Below, piece after piece: positions 26,780 to 34,746 of a stretch of DNA of 64,000 nt (position 1 is its first letter; each line of letters begins with the position of its first letter). The stretch comes from Candidatus Poribacteria bacterium (lineage in GTDB: Bacteria > Poribacteria > WGA-4E > WGA-3G), in the NCBI GenBank assembly GCA_009841255.1, contig VXMD01000046.1:52452-116451 (forward strand), read 5' to 3'. The translations under genes were made by a program, and so were the position numbers. The notes under the pieces were generated by a model. The model saw nothing but the letters and a program-made list of their open reading frames with translations, had not been told where the DNA came from and did no database searches.

Positions 26780-26789
26780 TATTAATCCT

Positions 26790-28559
26790 TTACCAGTATG
26801 AATTGTTTGTTGTATGTCCCTGTGGAATCGGCACCCAGACCCCGCCGGTTTGGATTGCCACCTGTTGTTGGAAGTTGTCGTAAGTGCCAACGACACTGAC
26901 AAGGACATGTTTCTGTTGTAACATTTGGATAATCGCGAGTGGCGAGTATTCCCCCCCTGCGGGTTCATCTGTAATCAAGATGAAATAGGGTTGGGCATTT
27001 GAACGAAGTTTTAGCCGTCGGAGTCCCTCCGCTACGGCATCCAATAACATTTCATTGCCTTGACACGGCAGTTCAACGATTTTCCGAACCTCTTTAAGCG
27101 TCTGTGGCGGATTGAAAACGTTGACGATGTTCACAGAGGCATGCGATCGGAAACGCACCACCCCCATCTGATAATCTATAAGCGCGTTATCCAAGTCGCG
27201 AACAAGGAGGTCAAGTTGATTCAAGAAATACGGAAGCTTATCGTCCATGCTTTTGCTACTGTCAACGAACAGGACAATATCAATTGGGGTGTTACCGCTG
27301 AGTAGCAGCGCGGCATCTCCGACTTTCGTAACATCCGTCCATTGTGCTTGGCGTAGTGCCTCGGCTTGGTTTCGGGGGTGCCTCGGCACTTTGGGGCGTT
27401 GTGCGACCTGCGGTTGCGGTTCTTCAGGAATAACGTGCCACTTGCCCTCCGTTTCAAAAGCAAGTTTCTGGTGTTCATCCAAAGGAAGTCCAAGCACATT
27501 CACATAAATGCCGAATTCTCGGCAGTATGCGATGACATCTTCCACCTCTAATCCGTCTCGACTTGTGAAATGTTCATCCGTAACAAGGATAAAATGTCTC
27601 TTGGATGTGGGGCGGAATCGGAGTTCTTTGACGGTCTGAACGACAGCATCCAAAGCGTTTTCGTCCTGATGGACCTCGATCGCTTGAAGGGTCCGTTTGT
27701 ACTCTGTAAAACTCTTTGTTAACTGGACAACTCTGATTCTGTTCCGGTTCTTATTCGCCCAGAATTCTGTCACCCCGAGCGCATAGTCTATCTTCGAGGC
27801 TTTGTATACATTCACCATCTCGCTCAAGTGTTCTACAACAGATTTAATGTTATCACGCATACTGCCGCTGGCATCAATGACGAATACGACGTCAATTGGA
27901 CCGCCGTCACTGGTTGCGCCAATCTCCTGTGCGAGCGTCTTCATAAGCGTCGAAAACGGAACGTGTGGTAAAGTTTTTCGCTTCTCGCTAATTTCTGCCA
28001 ACTGTGCTGGGGATAACCCCTCTTCTACCGCTATGTTAAGTGTCGAAATCTCTGGCGCGCGTTGGATTCTTGGTGGACCCGAGCGTTTTACGCCAAAGGT
28101 GGTATTTCCCGCTGGACTTGCGGCTTCCGTTTTGGACAAATCTCCCTCAACGTCCTGAAGTGTGCGGGTCGCTGTGCTGACTTCGCTCCAGTTTTTTCTC
28201 GACAGATCTAAAGAGGGCGATGGATTTTCTGTTTTAACGTCATCTTGCAAACTGCGACCTAATGCAGAACGTGGCGTTTCAGTGTTCACTGCAACAGGGG
28301 ATACGAGAGATGGGGGGGATTCTCCAGTGCTGACATGCGGATTTATGAGTTCACGTTCAGAAGCCAGAAAGCGCGGCGAAATCTTTTTCAGCGGGGACTT
28401 CGGGCGAGGTGTATTTTCGACAGAAATGAGTTCGGCAGCCAAGCCCGTTTTCTCTGACGCTATTGGCTGATTCTGCACCACGAGATAAAACGTTGTGATG
28501 AAAAAAAAGAGGTGGAATATCAGCGAGATGAGCAACGCTCTGCGGGTTACAGATTGCAT
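26790..28559 (-). CDS. Membrane-anchored protein with two von Willebrand factor A domains
   Basis: 589 residues. One N-terminal transmembrane segment (ALLISLIFHLFFFITTFYLV), a long polar linker (about 30-220), then VWA domain 1 with a full MIDAS motif VFVIDASGSM (about 225) and VWA domain 2 with LFVDSSKSM (about 425). Both have the later Thr/Asp positions expected (ILVTDEHF, ILITDEPAG). The protein would sit in the periplasm or at the surface and bind ligands through metal-dependent VWA sites. It lies directly downstream of a sigma/anti-sigma pair. Function unknown. Confidence 0.85.
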   Translation of the reverse strand: MQSVTRRALLISLIFHLFFFITTFYLVVQNQPIASEKTGLAAELISVENTPRPKSPLKKISPRFLASERELINPHVSTGESPPSLVSPVAVNTETPRSALGRSLQDDVKTENPSPSLDLSRKNWSEVSTATRTLQDVEGDLSKTEAASPAGNTTFGVKRSGPPRIQRAPEISTLNIAVEEGLSPAQLAEISEKRKTLPHVPFSTLMKTLAQEIGATSDGGPIDVVFVIDASGSMRDNIKSVVEHLSEMVNVYKASKIDYALGVTEFWANKNRNRIRVVQLTKSFTEYKRTLQAIEVHQDENALDAVVQTVKELRFRPTSKRHFILVTDEHFTSRDGLEVEDVIAYCREFGIYVNVLGLPLDEHQKLAFETEGKWHVIPEEPQPQVAQRPKVPRHPRNQAEALRQAQWTDVTKVGDAALLLSGNTPIDIVLFVDSSKSMDDKLPYFLNQLDLLVRDLDNALIDYQMGVVRFRSHASVNIVNVFNPPQTLKEVRKIVELPCQGNEMLLDAVAEGLRRLKLRSNAQPYFILITDEPAGGEYSPLAIIQMLQQKHVLVSVVGTYDNFQQQVAIQTGGVWVPIPQGHTTNNSYW

Positions 28560-28715
28560 TTTTTATTGCCTATCGGTTATCAGCCGTCGGCTTTCAGTGG
28601 CATTGTAGCGGTTGCTGTCGTTTTCATCTGCGGTGGGCGTGCCCTGGTTTCTGACTGCTAACCCCTGACAGTTATCTTGCTGACTGTCGACCGCTGATGG
28701 CTGATGGCTGACTCA
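28560..28715. repeat. Family C repeat cluster
   Basis: TATCGGTTATCAGCCGTCGG near 28569, then GACTGTCGACCGCTGATGGC near 28685. The right part continues into the 3' end of the anti-sigma gene and encodes its last residues. Confidence 0.7.
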
Positions 28716-29328
28716 GATAAGTCGTGAGTAAACGTTTCGGCGGCTCGTGTTGAATAACTTCAAAGGAAATTAGTTTTTCACCGTTCAGCTCTTGCGATTT
28801 CTTCAGTGCGTGTACTGAGTGTCCAAACCTATTGCTGGGGGATTGGTAAAGCGTCGCCCCTACCATCGTAAAAACAGCGAAGGTCAGGACAAATATGTAA
28901 ACTGGACTGCGCGTCCGAATACTGTAGCGGAGTTTGTCAGCTAATATTGAGCCGTGTCGCGTCCATCCAAGCGATGCCGCAATGAACCGTGTGACATGGG
29001 ACCACAGCGAGTTGGACTGTCTCTGGTATTTCGTTGCTTGCGATACGCGTTTCATGACGCTGCTTAAAAAGTCTTCAGAGACTTCGATCCCACCGCCTCG
29101 GCGTAGGAAATCGTTGATTTGCTGTAACCGGAGGACCTTGTTGGCACACGTCGGACACTTTTTGAGGTGCCGTCGGATGAGAGGGCGTTTCCATGCCGGC
29201 AATTCTTTATCAATGTAAGCGGAAAGTTCGTCTGCTCTGGCAAGATGCGCTTCACACGTCGAATCAGAAACATCTGAAAATTCGGTTTTTAATTTTACCT
29301 TGCGGTGCGTTGAGGTGAATTTTGACAT
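28672..29328 (-). CDS. Anti-sigma factor with zinc-binding (zf-HC2) domain
   Basis: 218 residues. Cytoplasmic ZAS/zf-HC2 domain with H54-x3-C58-x2-C61 (RRHLKKCPTC), followed by a single transmembrane segment (PVYIFVLTFAVFTMVGATLY) and a short outer part. It follows the ECF sigma gene and should hold that sigma factor at the membrane until a signal arrives. The start ATG (29328) with AAGGA 8 bases upstream lies within a CCGCAAGG element, whose sequence encodes MSKFTSTHRKVKLK. The C-terminus SQPSAISGRQSAR is written by a family C repeat, so both ends of the protein are repeat-derived. Confidence 0.85.
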   Translation of the reverse strand: MSKFTSTHRKVKLKTEFSDVSDSTCEAHLARADELSAYIDKELPAWKRPLIRRHLKKCPTCANKVLRLQQINDFLRRGGGIEVSEDFLSSVMKRVSQATKYQRQSNSLWSHVTRFIAASLGWTRHGSILADKLRYSIRTRSPVYIFVLTFAVFTMVGATLYQSPSNRFGHSVHALKKSQELNGEKLISFEVIQHEPPKRLLTTYLSQPSAISGRQSAR

Positions 29329-29377
29329 TAGGAGTTCCTTTGCGCATATCCGCCTGCGTCGTTGTTGCAGGCTATGG
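29286..29377 (-). repeat. CCGCAAGG element overlapping the anti-sigma start
   Basis: Hairpin CCTGCAACAACGACGCAGG, internal AAGGAACTCCTAATG used as ribosome binding site plus start, and CACCGCAAGGTAAAATTAAA inside the coding region. Confidence 0.88.
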
Positions 29378-29429
29378 TTTCGGTTTTTTATAATAAAACC
29401 GAAAAATAGATAGACATTCCCCGCTTGGT

Positions 29430-29451
29430 AGGCGAGATTTCTAACCTCGCC
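29430..29451. repeat. Short palindrome (family B), GGCGAG type
   Basis: GGCGAGATTTCTAACCTCGC between the sigma and anti-sigma genes; may attenuate the downstream gene. Confidence 0.6.
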
Positions 29452-29510
29452 GGTGCGGAATGTCCCATTAATTCTAAATTTTACCGTAATTTTACAATCG
29501 CTTCTGACGG

Positions 29511-30092
29511 CTATTCCGCAACTCCTGCTTTGATGAGCAGTTTTCTCATTTTTTGCCGTGCACGGTGGATCAATGCTTTCACGGCACCTACTGTGCATCC
29601 AAGAATTTTCGCGACCTCTTCATACCGTAAGTCTTGATAGGTAACGAGCGTTAACGCGACGCGTTGATTTTCTGGTAACTGTGCGAGTGCTTTGCGAATA
29701 ATCTGTCTCTGTTCTTTTTTTTCTAAGAGCAAATCCGGCAGATAGCGGGTATCCTGCATGATGTTGGTATGGTAAACATCTTCGCCTTCTTCAACCAGAT
29801 CTTCAAAAAAATAGGTGTTTCGACGCGTGCGGTTTCGAACCTCGTTTCGACACAAATTCGTCGCGATTGTATAGAGCCAACTTTTGAAGGAAGCCGTCGG
29901 CTCATAACGGTTCGCACTTTTGAAGACACGAAGGAACGTTTCTTGCGACAGGTCTTCGGCGCGTTGATAATCGTCGATGGAGCGGTGAATGTAGTCAATC
30001 AAAGGGGTCTGATATCGCCGGACCAGTAGCTCGAAGGCGCTCATATCCCCTTTCCCGCATTTCACCATTAGATCTTCATCCGAAACAAACAT
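29511..30092 (-). CDS. ECF-type RNA polymerase sigma factor
   Basis: 193 residues with only sigma regions 2 and 4. Region 2: FELLVRRYQTPLIDYIHRSI and AEDLSQETFLRVFKSANRYE, followed by SWLYTIATNLCRNEVRNRTR. Region 4: LAQLPENQRVALTLVTYQDL and YEEVAKILGCTVGAVKALIH, a helix-turn-helix that reads the -35 box. It directs transcription of a stress or envelope regulon and is probably controlled by the membrane anti-sigma factor encoded next. The ATG abuts a CCGCAAGG element ending AAACTTAAAAAT. No autoregulatory promoter could be identified. Confidence 0.92.
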   Translation of the reverse strand: MFVSDEDLMVKCGKGDMSAFELLVRRYQTPLIDYIHRSIDDYQRAEDLSQETFLRVFKSANRYEPTASFKSWLYTIATNLCRNEVRNRTRRNTYFFEDLVEEGEDVYHTNIMQDTRYLPDLLLEKKEQRQIIRKALAQLPENQRVALTLVTYQDLRYEEVAKILGCTVGAVKALIHRARQKMRKLLIKAGVAE

Positions 30093-30205
30093 ATTTTTAA
30101 GTTTCCTTGCGGATAAGTAAAGTGTGTTAAGACTTTGATGTTCTTCGTGTTCGAGTCGCTTGCGTGTTTTTGCTTGGGCGTTTCTGCGTATTGTTGCAAG
30201 TTGCG
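30093..30205 (-). repeat. CCGCAAGG element with CTTGC/GCAAG hairpin
   Basis: Minus strand: ACTTGCAACAATACGCAGAA, insert CGCCCAAGCAAAAACAC, then GCAAGCGACTCG and the CCGCAAGG end. Stem arms CTTGC and GCAAG are a third covarying pair, in the long-loop form. Confidence 0.85.
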
Positions 30206-30214
30206 TTTTTGATG

Positions 30215-30754
30215 CTACTTTTTCAATTCAAGTTTAAGTCGCATCGCTGTTTTATAGGCACTGACGGCTTCACGTCGCTTGCCCTGAAATGTATAGAGTG
30301 TCCCGAGTTCAGAATGCAGCTCAGGGTGGCTCGGTATAAAGCGAATGGCACGTGTATAAACGTCAACAGCCTCATCATAGCGTTTGAGCAAGCGATACGT
30401 TGCTGCGAGATTGAGGTATACTGTCGCTTCGCCCGGTTCGCACGCTATTGCCATTTTATATGCATCTATCGCCTTTTCATAGTCCTCCAGCATAAAATGT
30501 GCCAACCCGAGATGAAAGTGTGCTTCAGCGGATTCGCGGTTGTGCTGGATTACCTGCTGAAACTCTTCAATCGCTTTCGCATAGTCTCGAACGTTTAATG
30601 CGTCTGCCCCCTGTTTCAAGTGCTTAGCAGCGGTCTGATGCGCGTGAATGTCGACGTGTCCCCGCTGGATGAGTTCTTTTTGCAATCCACTTGAGGGTAC
30701 CGAGGATTTTTCAGGTGTTAAGGCGTGTTCTGGATCGGTCTTATTATTTTTCAT
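30215..30754 (-). CDS. Tetratricopeptide repeat protein
   Basis: 179 residues, soluble, no signal peptide. About four TPR units (AIEEFQQVIQHNRESAEAHF, AIDAYKMAIACEPGEATVYL, AVDVYTRAIRFIPSHPELHS, AVSAYKTAMRLK) cover residues 45-175, giving a protein-binding solenoid. It sits between the FGE-like gene and the sigma factor; partner unknown. The ATG follows AACAATTAAAGAA, a decayed CCGCAAGG element end. Confidence 0.85.
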   Translation of the reverse strand: MKNNKTDPEHALTPEKSSVPSSGLQKELIQRGHVDIHAHQTAAKHLKQGADALNVRDYAKAIEEFQQVIQHNRESAEAHFHLGLAHFMLEDYEKAIDAYKMAIACEPGEATVYLNLAATYRLLKRYDEAVDVYTRAIRFIPSHPELHSELGTLYTFQGKRREAVSAYKTAMRLKLELKK

Positions 30755-30756
30755 TT

Positions 30757-30800
30757 CTTTAATTGTTCGCGAGGCGTTAAACGAGGTGATACGTTTGATA
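30757..30800 (-). repeat. Decayed CCGCAAGG element end
   Basis: TTTAATTGTTCGCGAGGCGT (plus reading) keeps the TTAATT terminus and the general layout but has lost CCTTGCGG. Confidence 0.45.
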
Positions 30801-30824
30801 AGGTTTTTCTGTCACCGCGGGACA

Positions 30825-31724
30825 TTACCACGCGATACGGAACCCGATTACAAACTCTGCATATCCGTTGCTAAAAAAATCGTAACTGGTGCAGGTGCTA
30901 TAGTCGTGGTTGTAATACCACGCGCCTCCACACGCCACACGGAAGTTCCCTTCATCGTCATAGGGTGTGTCCGTCCATTCCCATACGTTGCCGACCATAT
31001 CGTAGCATCCGAAGGGACTCATGCCGTCTCTGAAACTGATGACCGGGGTTGTCGCTCCTGCACCGAGTTCTGCGGTGTTGCACCGCGGTTTGTCAATTTC
31101 ATAACCCCACGGGAAAAGCCTATCATCAACTCCGCGTGCGGCGTATTGCCACTCTGAAAACGTCGGTAACCTGCCGCCGACATAGCGTGCATAAGCTTCA
31201 GCATCTTCACACGTAACCCAGACGACAGGATGGTCACCCCTGTTTGCGGAATAGGTCCCGTCCGTCCAATCTTGGGGTGGTGTGTGTCCTGTATCCTGAA
31301 GGAATCGATGGTACTGTGCGTTGGTTACAGGATAAACCGCAATCCTAAATCCGTCCATCTCCAACGTGGTGGGTTCTTCACCGATATACGCTACGCCTGC
31401 AGGAATATGAACAGTGGCATCCAATACCTGTAGCGCGGCATCTCGGATACCCTGATCTTCGTGTGCGATCGCATAACCGAGGGGTGATATGACCTCACCC
31501 ACCGGCGGTGTTGTGAGTTGCGGCATAGCTTCCCAGCCGAGTTCCGTGTTCAGCAGCAACCGTGCGACCTCTGACAGCGATTCATCGAAGTGCCACGTCC
31601 AATACTCTTGACAGAGTTTTTGAAGGGCATCTGGTGCATCGCTTTTCGCCAGTGCAATCCGAGATGCACTCGACTTCGTGATGTTCAGGATATGTTTTGC
31701 TGTAACGCCGTTCGTGTGCTCCAT
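30825..31724 (-). CDS. Formylglycine-generating enzyme (SUMF1)-family protein
   Basis: 299 residues. The C-terminal 200 residues form the FGE-sulfatase fold: FRIAVYPVTNAQYHRFL, HPVVWVTCEDAEAYARYVGG, RLPTFSEWQYAARG, PFGCYDMVGNVWEWT and GGAWYYNHDYSTC ending GFRIAW. True formylglycine generators use two active-site cysteines; cysteines near the end are present but I cannot place them confidently, and no sulfatase gene is in the window, so it could be one of the many non-catalytic relatives. The N-terminal 90 residues are helical and unassigned. No clear ribosome binding site. Confidence 0.83.
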   Translation of the reverse strand: MEHTNGVTAKHILNITKSSASRIALAKSDAPDALQKLCQEYWTWHFDESLSEVARLLLNTELGWEAMPQLTTPPVGEVISPLGYAIAHEDQGIRDAALQVLDATVHIPAGVAYIGEEPTTLEMDGFRIAVYPVTNAQYHRFLQDTGHTPPQDWTDGTYSANRGDHPVVWVTCEDAEAYARYVGGRLPTFSEWQYAARGVDDRLFPWGYEIDKPRCNTAELGAGATTPVISFRDGMSPFGCYDMVGNVWEWTDTPYDDEGNFRVACGGAWYYNHDYSTCTSYDFFSNGYAEFVIGFRIAW

Positions 31725-31802
31725 GTTTACTTATGATAGCACAAAGAAATAATTTTGTGCAAGGAGAAGCCGACAAAAACTCAGGAGAATCGCTCTAATC
31801 AA

Positions 31803-32519
31803 TTATCGTTGAATTGCCCCTTGTGGAATCGTCCCTAATCCAGGAATAATCGTCCGTTTCCCTCTTTCAATAACACCCATCAGTTGTTTTTCATAGAAGG
31901 ACAGTTCTGATAGTGGAAACTCCATTTCATAGAGTTCGTCATAAAATTCTCTATCGACATATGCGAACACGCCATCAAAGTATTTAATCACCCCTTGCTC
32001 GTCTCGGTTCTCTAGGTTCCGCGCCAGAACGTCCCGAAGCAGCCCTCCAGAGGTGTGTTGATATCTTGTCTGTGTTACCTTCTTTACTGAATCATATACG
32101 TTGGCAAATATCACGGTGTCGGAGTTTTTCCACACCATCTCCGTATTATTTACGGTTGTTGGCATACCGTGCTTGTCAACGGCTTCTTTAATGATGTGTT
32201 CCGCATTCATTACGGGTGTCTGGGTCACATAGCCTGCTGTTCGCAATTTGTTGTCCTTGAACGTATAGATGAGCAGACAGTCGACACCGTTGATTTTATG
32301 GCTATAGACGAGTGCGTTTTCAGTTCTTTCATACACTCGATTCCCGACTTCAGCCAGTTCAACACGTTCTTGACTGAACCCCCATCTCACTTCGCGAAAA
32401 GAGTGGTTCGCATCTTCGGAAAAACTGTCTAAGATAGAATGTGAAGCACAACCCGTGATTGCAACAATCAATACGCCTACCGCATAGAAGCAGAGCAGTT
32501 TACGCATTATGTCTTTCAT
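31803..32519 (-). CDS. Hypothetical lipoprotein
   Basis: 238 residues. The signal MRKLLCFYAVGVLIVAITGC is a good lipoprotein signal with lipobox ITGC. AGGAGA 8-9 bases before the ATG at 32519 sets the start. The rest is mixed alpha/beta with no family I recognise (REVRWGFSQERVELAEVGNR near the mature start; VDKHGMPTTVNNTEMVWKNS later). Local features such as 'WGxSxExV' and 'KYGxP' are common in small periplasmic proteins that read ligand or folding state, but no function is assigned. Confidence 0.78.
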   Translation of the reverse strand: MKDIMRKLLCFYAVGVLIVAITGCASHSILDSFSEDANHSFREVRWGFSQERVELAEVGNRVYERTENALVYSHKINGVDCLLIYTFKDNKLRTAGYVTQTPVMNAEHIIKEAVDKHGMPTTVNNTEMVWKNSDTVIFANVYDSVKKVTQTRYQHTSGGLLRDVLARNLENRDEQGVIKYFDGVFAYVDREFYDELYEMEFPLSELSFYEKQLMGVIERGKRTIIPGLGTIPQGAIQR

Positions 32520-32695
32520 GGTTTTGTCTCCTATATTAGAGATACTCCTGTGAGTTTCCGCTGTAGAAATACCTCGGAGAGTCATTTTCTTTCAATAGCG
32601 TGTTATTTTGGTCCCTCTGAAACTGAACGGGTGAACGTGATAAAAGGTTTACACTCATTCCATCATAGCATGTTATTTTCGTCTGTCTGAAATCG

Positions 32696-33394
32696 CTACT
32701 GTTCACCCATCCCCAAAATTGTAGGAATTTCAGTCAATGAAGTCACCTCGTAATCAGGTTGGATTTCTGTGTCATTCGGTGTGCCTTCTCGGTTAAGCCA
32801 GACGGAAGGTACACCCGCATCCCGTGCACCGGCAACATCATTTCTAAGTGAGTCTCCTACATGGAGTATCTGCGCGAGTTCGCAACCCGCTCGCTGGGCA
32901 GTTATCTCAAAGATTCTTCGATCCGGTTTCTCGATCTGTACATCTTGAGAAAAAACAATAAAAGCGAAATACCCCTCAAGTCCGCAGCGTTCCGGGTAGG
33001 TATTTCCATTTGACAGCAATCCGAGTTTGAATTGGGGTGCCAGAACATCAAAGGTCGGAATGACATCTGGATACAATTCTATATCTTCAAACCGATGCTT
33101 CCGATATATCGCGTTCAGATGTGCAGCGAGTTCTTTATCTGGGCATCCGACGTGTTCAAGTGTTCTCTCAAATGCGCGCAGCCTGATTTCTTCAAGATTC
33201 CAGATTTTTCCTTTTACTTCTTCAGCAAATTGCTCGCGAATCGCAATCATTTCGTCAATTGTTAGTTTTAGGGTACGCGATGTCGGACGTTGTCTTTGTA
33301 GCTCCGCCAATGTGTGCTTGAGCGAATGACGCATAACCTGCAAAAAATCCCACAAAGTCATGTCGCCATCAAAAGAGATCGTTGAGATTTGCAA
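32696..33394 (-). CDS. HAD-superfamily hydrolase
   Basis: 232 residues with the four HAD motifs: FDGDMTLW (nucleophile Asp, acid/base Asp two residues on), LLSNGN (Thr/Ser motif II), the Lys of QIEKPDRRIF (motif III) and HVGDSLRNDVAGARDAG (motif IV). A helical cap is inserted after motif I (about 20-90). Resembles phosphoglycolate phosphatase/haloacid dehalogenase-like phosphatases; substrate unknown. The residue between the two Asp of motif I is Gly, as in several phosphatases. About 40 bases separate it from the next leftward gene. Confidence 0.87.
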   Translation of the reverse strand: MQISTISFDGDMTLWDFLQVMRHSLKHTLAELQRQRPTSRTLKLTIDEMIAIREQFAEEVKGKIWNLEEIRLRAFERTLEHVGCPDKELAAHLNAIYRKHRFEDIELYPDVIPTFDVLAPQFKLGLLSNGNTYPERCGLEGYFAFIVFSQDVQIEKPDRRIFEITAQRAGCELAQILHVGDSLRNDVAGARDAGVPSVWLNREGTPNDTEIQPDYEVTSLTEIPTILGMGEQ

Positions 33395-33433
33395 TGGTTT
33401 CTCCGTTACAAAAAGGCTTGATAATATCTTTTG

Positions 33434-33817
33434 TTATTGATGCCCGATCGAGGCGTGGATCTGTGCGAATTTCCATGACTTATCGACTTTTTCCAAGACA
33501 CCCGTCATCCGCATGACGAATTCCTCTGGCGTGCCTTGCCATTTGAGCCGCCAGATCTGGCGCGTGTAGAACCAAGCGACATCGTCCCGTTCCTGCACGT
33601 CAAGGTTAATAAATTCAATGCTGAAATCCTCCGTGCTCGCGACGTGGTTTCGATAATACGCCGCGATTCCTGCGCTTCCCGCGACAACCTCGTCAGCATC
33701 GGTACCAATCTTGAGGTAGTGTGAGACAGGAAGCATCATTGCAATGAGGGTTTCAGCATCACCAACAACAAGGGCGTCAAAATACGCCTTCACCGTATCA
33801 TGGGCATTCCGCATCAT
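33434..33817 (-). CDS. SnoaL/NTF2-like protein
   Basis: 127 residues, single NTF2-like cone fold: N-terminal helix VKAYFDALVVGDAETLIAMM, then DFSIEFINLDVQERDDVAWF and MRMTGVLEKVDKSWKFAQIH, the ketosteroid isomerase-like layout. The fold binds hydrophobic small molecules and may or may not be catalytic. Its start overlaps the end of the CADD-like gene by 20 bases, so the two are translated from one message and probably work together. Confidence 0.8.
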   Translation of the reverse strand: MMRNAHDTVKAYFDALVVGDAETLIAMMLPVSHYLKIGTDADEVVAGSAGIAAYYRNHVASTEDFSIEFINLDVQERDDVAWFYTRQIWRLKWQGTPEEFVMRMTGVLEKVDKSWKFAQIHASIGHQ

Positions 33818-34391
33818 GAATTCCCGTGAGAGCGTCCCACAAGGCTACGCTCATCTGTTCACACGCTTGCACGATAGTGGCGTGCGAATCTGAGGGCAAC
33901 GCCCCGATACACTCAAGCAGTTTTTCTGCTTCATGCTCGTTGTGTGAATGTGTTACAAAATAAGGCTCCACCGATTCTGGGAGTTGATAGAACGCCTTCA
34001 GACCCACAAGTTTCGATTGGGCAGTCGCGGGTTGCTGCGCCTCAAACGCATAGAGTGCGCCGAGTGCAGTCGTAGGTTCCGAAAAGAGTTCGCGTGCTGT
34101 TTCCATCAGTGCCTTTACCTGTGGAATTTGTGCTTCAGTAACGGTGGTGTCAAGTCCAGCGGCGAAGTCTGCCCACAGGTCGATGTGTTCGATCTCTTCC
34201 TCTGCGGTTTCGGTATCGTCGAGTGCCGCCCATCCCTGCGGTACCATAGAGATAAAAGCGCCATACTCACATGCATAGGTGCGTAGGGCTTCGACGGATA
34301 ATTCACCAGCACTCCACGCTTGGTAAAATGGGTGATTGAGTAGGTTGTGATCTGCGATTTTGCTGTCTAATGCTTGTTTGAAATCCATCAA
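33798..34391 (-). CDS. Haem-oxygenase-like diiron protein, CADD/TenA-type
   Basis: 197 residues, all-helical TenA/PqqC superfamily. The match to CADD (chlamydial protein linked to p-aminobenzoate supply) is striking from memory: HPFYQAWSAGELSVEALRTY, EEEIEHIDLW, LYAFEAQQPATAQSKLVGL and YFVTHSHNEHEAEK follow CADD landmarks, including the Tyr of HxFYxxW and the Lys before GL that are involved in CADD's self-sacrificing chemistry. Acidic/His metal ligands are present, although the last His/Glu cluster is spaced differently. Function as a pABA source is an inference; other diiron oxygenases or TenA-like hydrolases remain possible. Confidence 0.78.
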   Translation of the reverse strand: MMDFKQALDSKIADHNLLNHPFYQAWSAGELSVEALRTYACEYGAFISMVPQGWAALDDTETAEEEIEHIDLWADFAAGLDTTVTEAQIPQVKALMETARELFSEPTTALGALYAFEAQQPATAQSKLVGLKAFYQLPESVEPYFVTHSHNEHEAEKLLECIGALPSDSHATIVQACEQMSVALWDALTGIHDAECP

Positions 34392-34482
34392 ATTGGTTAC
34401 TCCATTTTATTACATGTAAATAAAATTCAACAGTCCGTTAGGGCTCTCCACAACAATTCTCGATGTGCAAACTACACCGAAG

Positions 34483-34523
34483 CGTGCTGTTTATGACATG
34501 TCTTTAGTATAGCATACAGCACG
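34483..34523. promoter_or_regulatory. Inverted repeat, possible operator
   Basis: CGTGCTGT and ACAGCACG, eight-base perfect arms 25 bases apart (about 3 helical turns centre to centre). Could bind a dimeric regulator or form a weak hairpin. Confidence 0.35.
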
Positions 34524-34674
34524 TACCGGTGTCAAATAAAGGTTCGTTACTTTTTTACGTGAATTCTATTTTCCTGATCGCGCATCTACTCGGAGGTCTC
34601 TCGTTGTAAGGTTGAAAAAATGAGAATGAATGTTTCTACTTGACTATAGCGATGTAGCCCAATCTAAAAAATCG

Positions 34675-34704
34675 TTGTGAATTAAACCTGAAATTTGCTA
34701 TAAT
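34675..34704 (+). promoter_or_regulatory. Candidate promoter for the PhyH gene
   Basis: TTGTGA (34675-34680), 18 bases, TATAAT (34699-34704), 42 bases before the ATG; AGAGGGGA follows as ribosome binding site. Confidence 0.55.
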
Positions 34705-34746
34705 GCTTAAAATGATCGGAAGCGTTGGTTATTAGAGGGGATCGCT

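Larger units (their letters stand above)
34392..34746. other. Divergent intergenic region
   Basis: 355 bases between the CADD-like gene and the PhyH gene. It contains the inverted repeat at 34483-34523 and the promoter candidate at 34675-34704; otherwise nothing recognised. Confidence 0.5.

Noticed and set aside
26779..26968. Longer N-terminus for PurN starting at 26968
   Set aside because: It would overlap the end of the VWA gene by about 180 bases and lacks homology; a TTG with a good AAAGGA sits where PurN normally begins.
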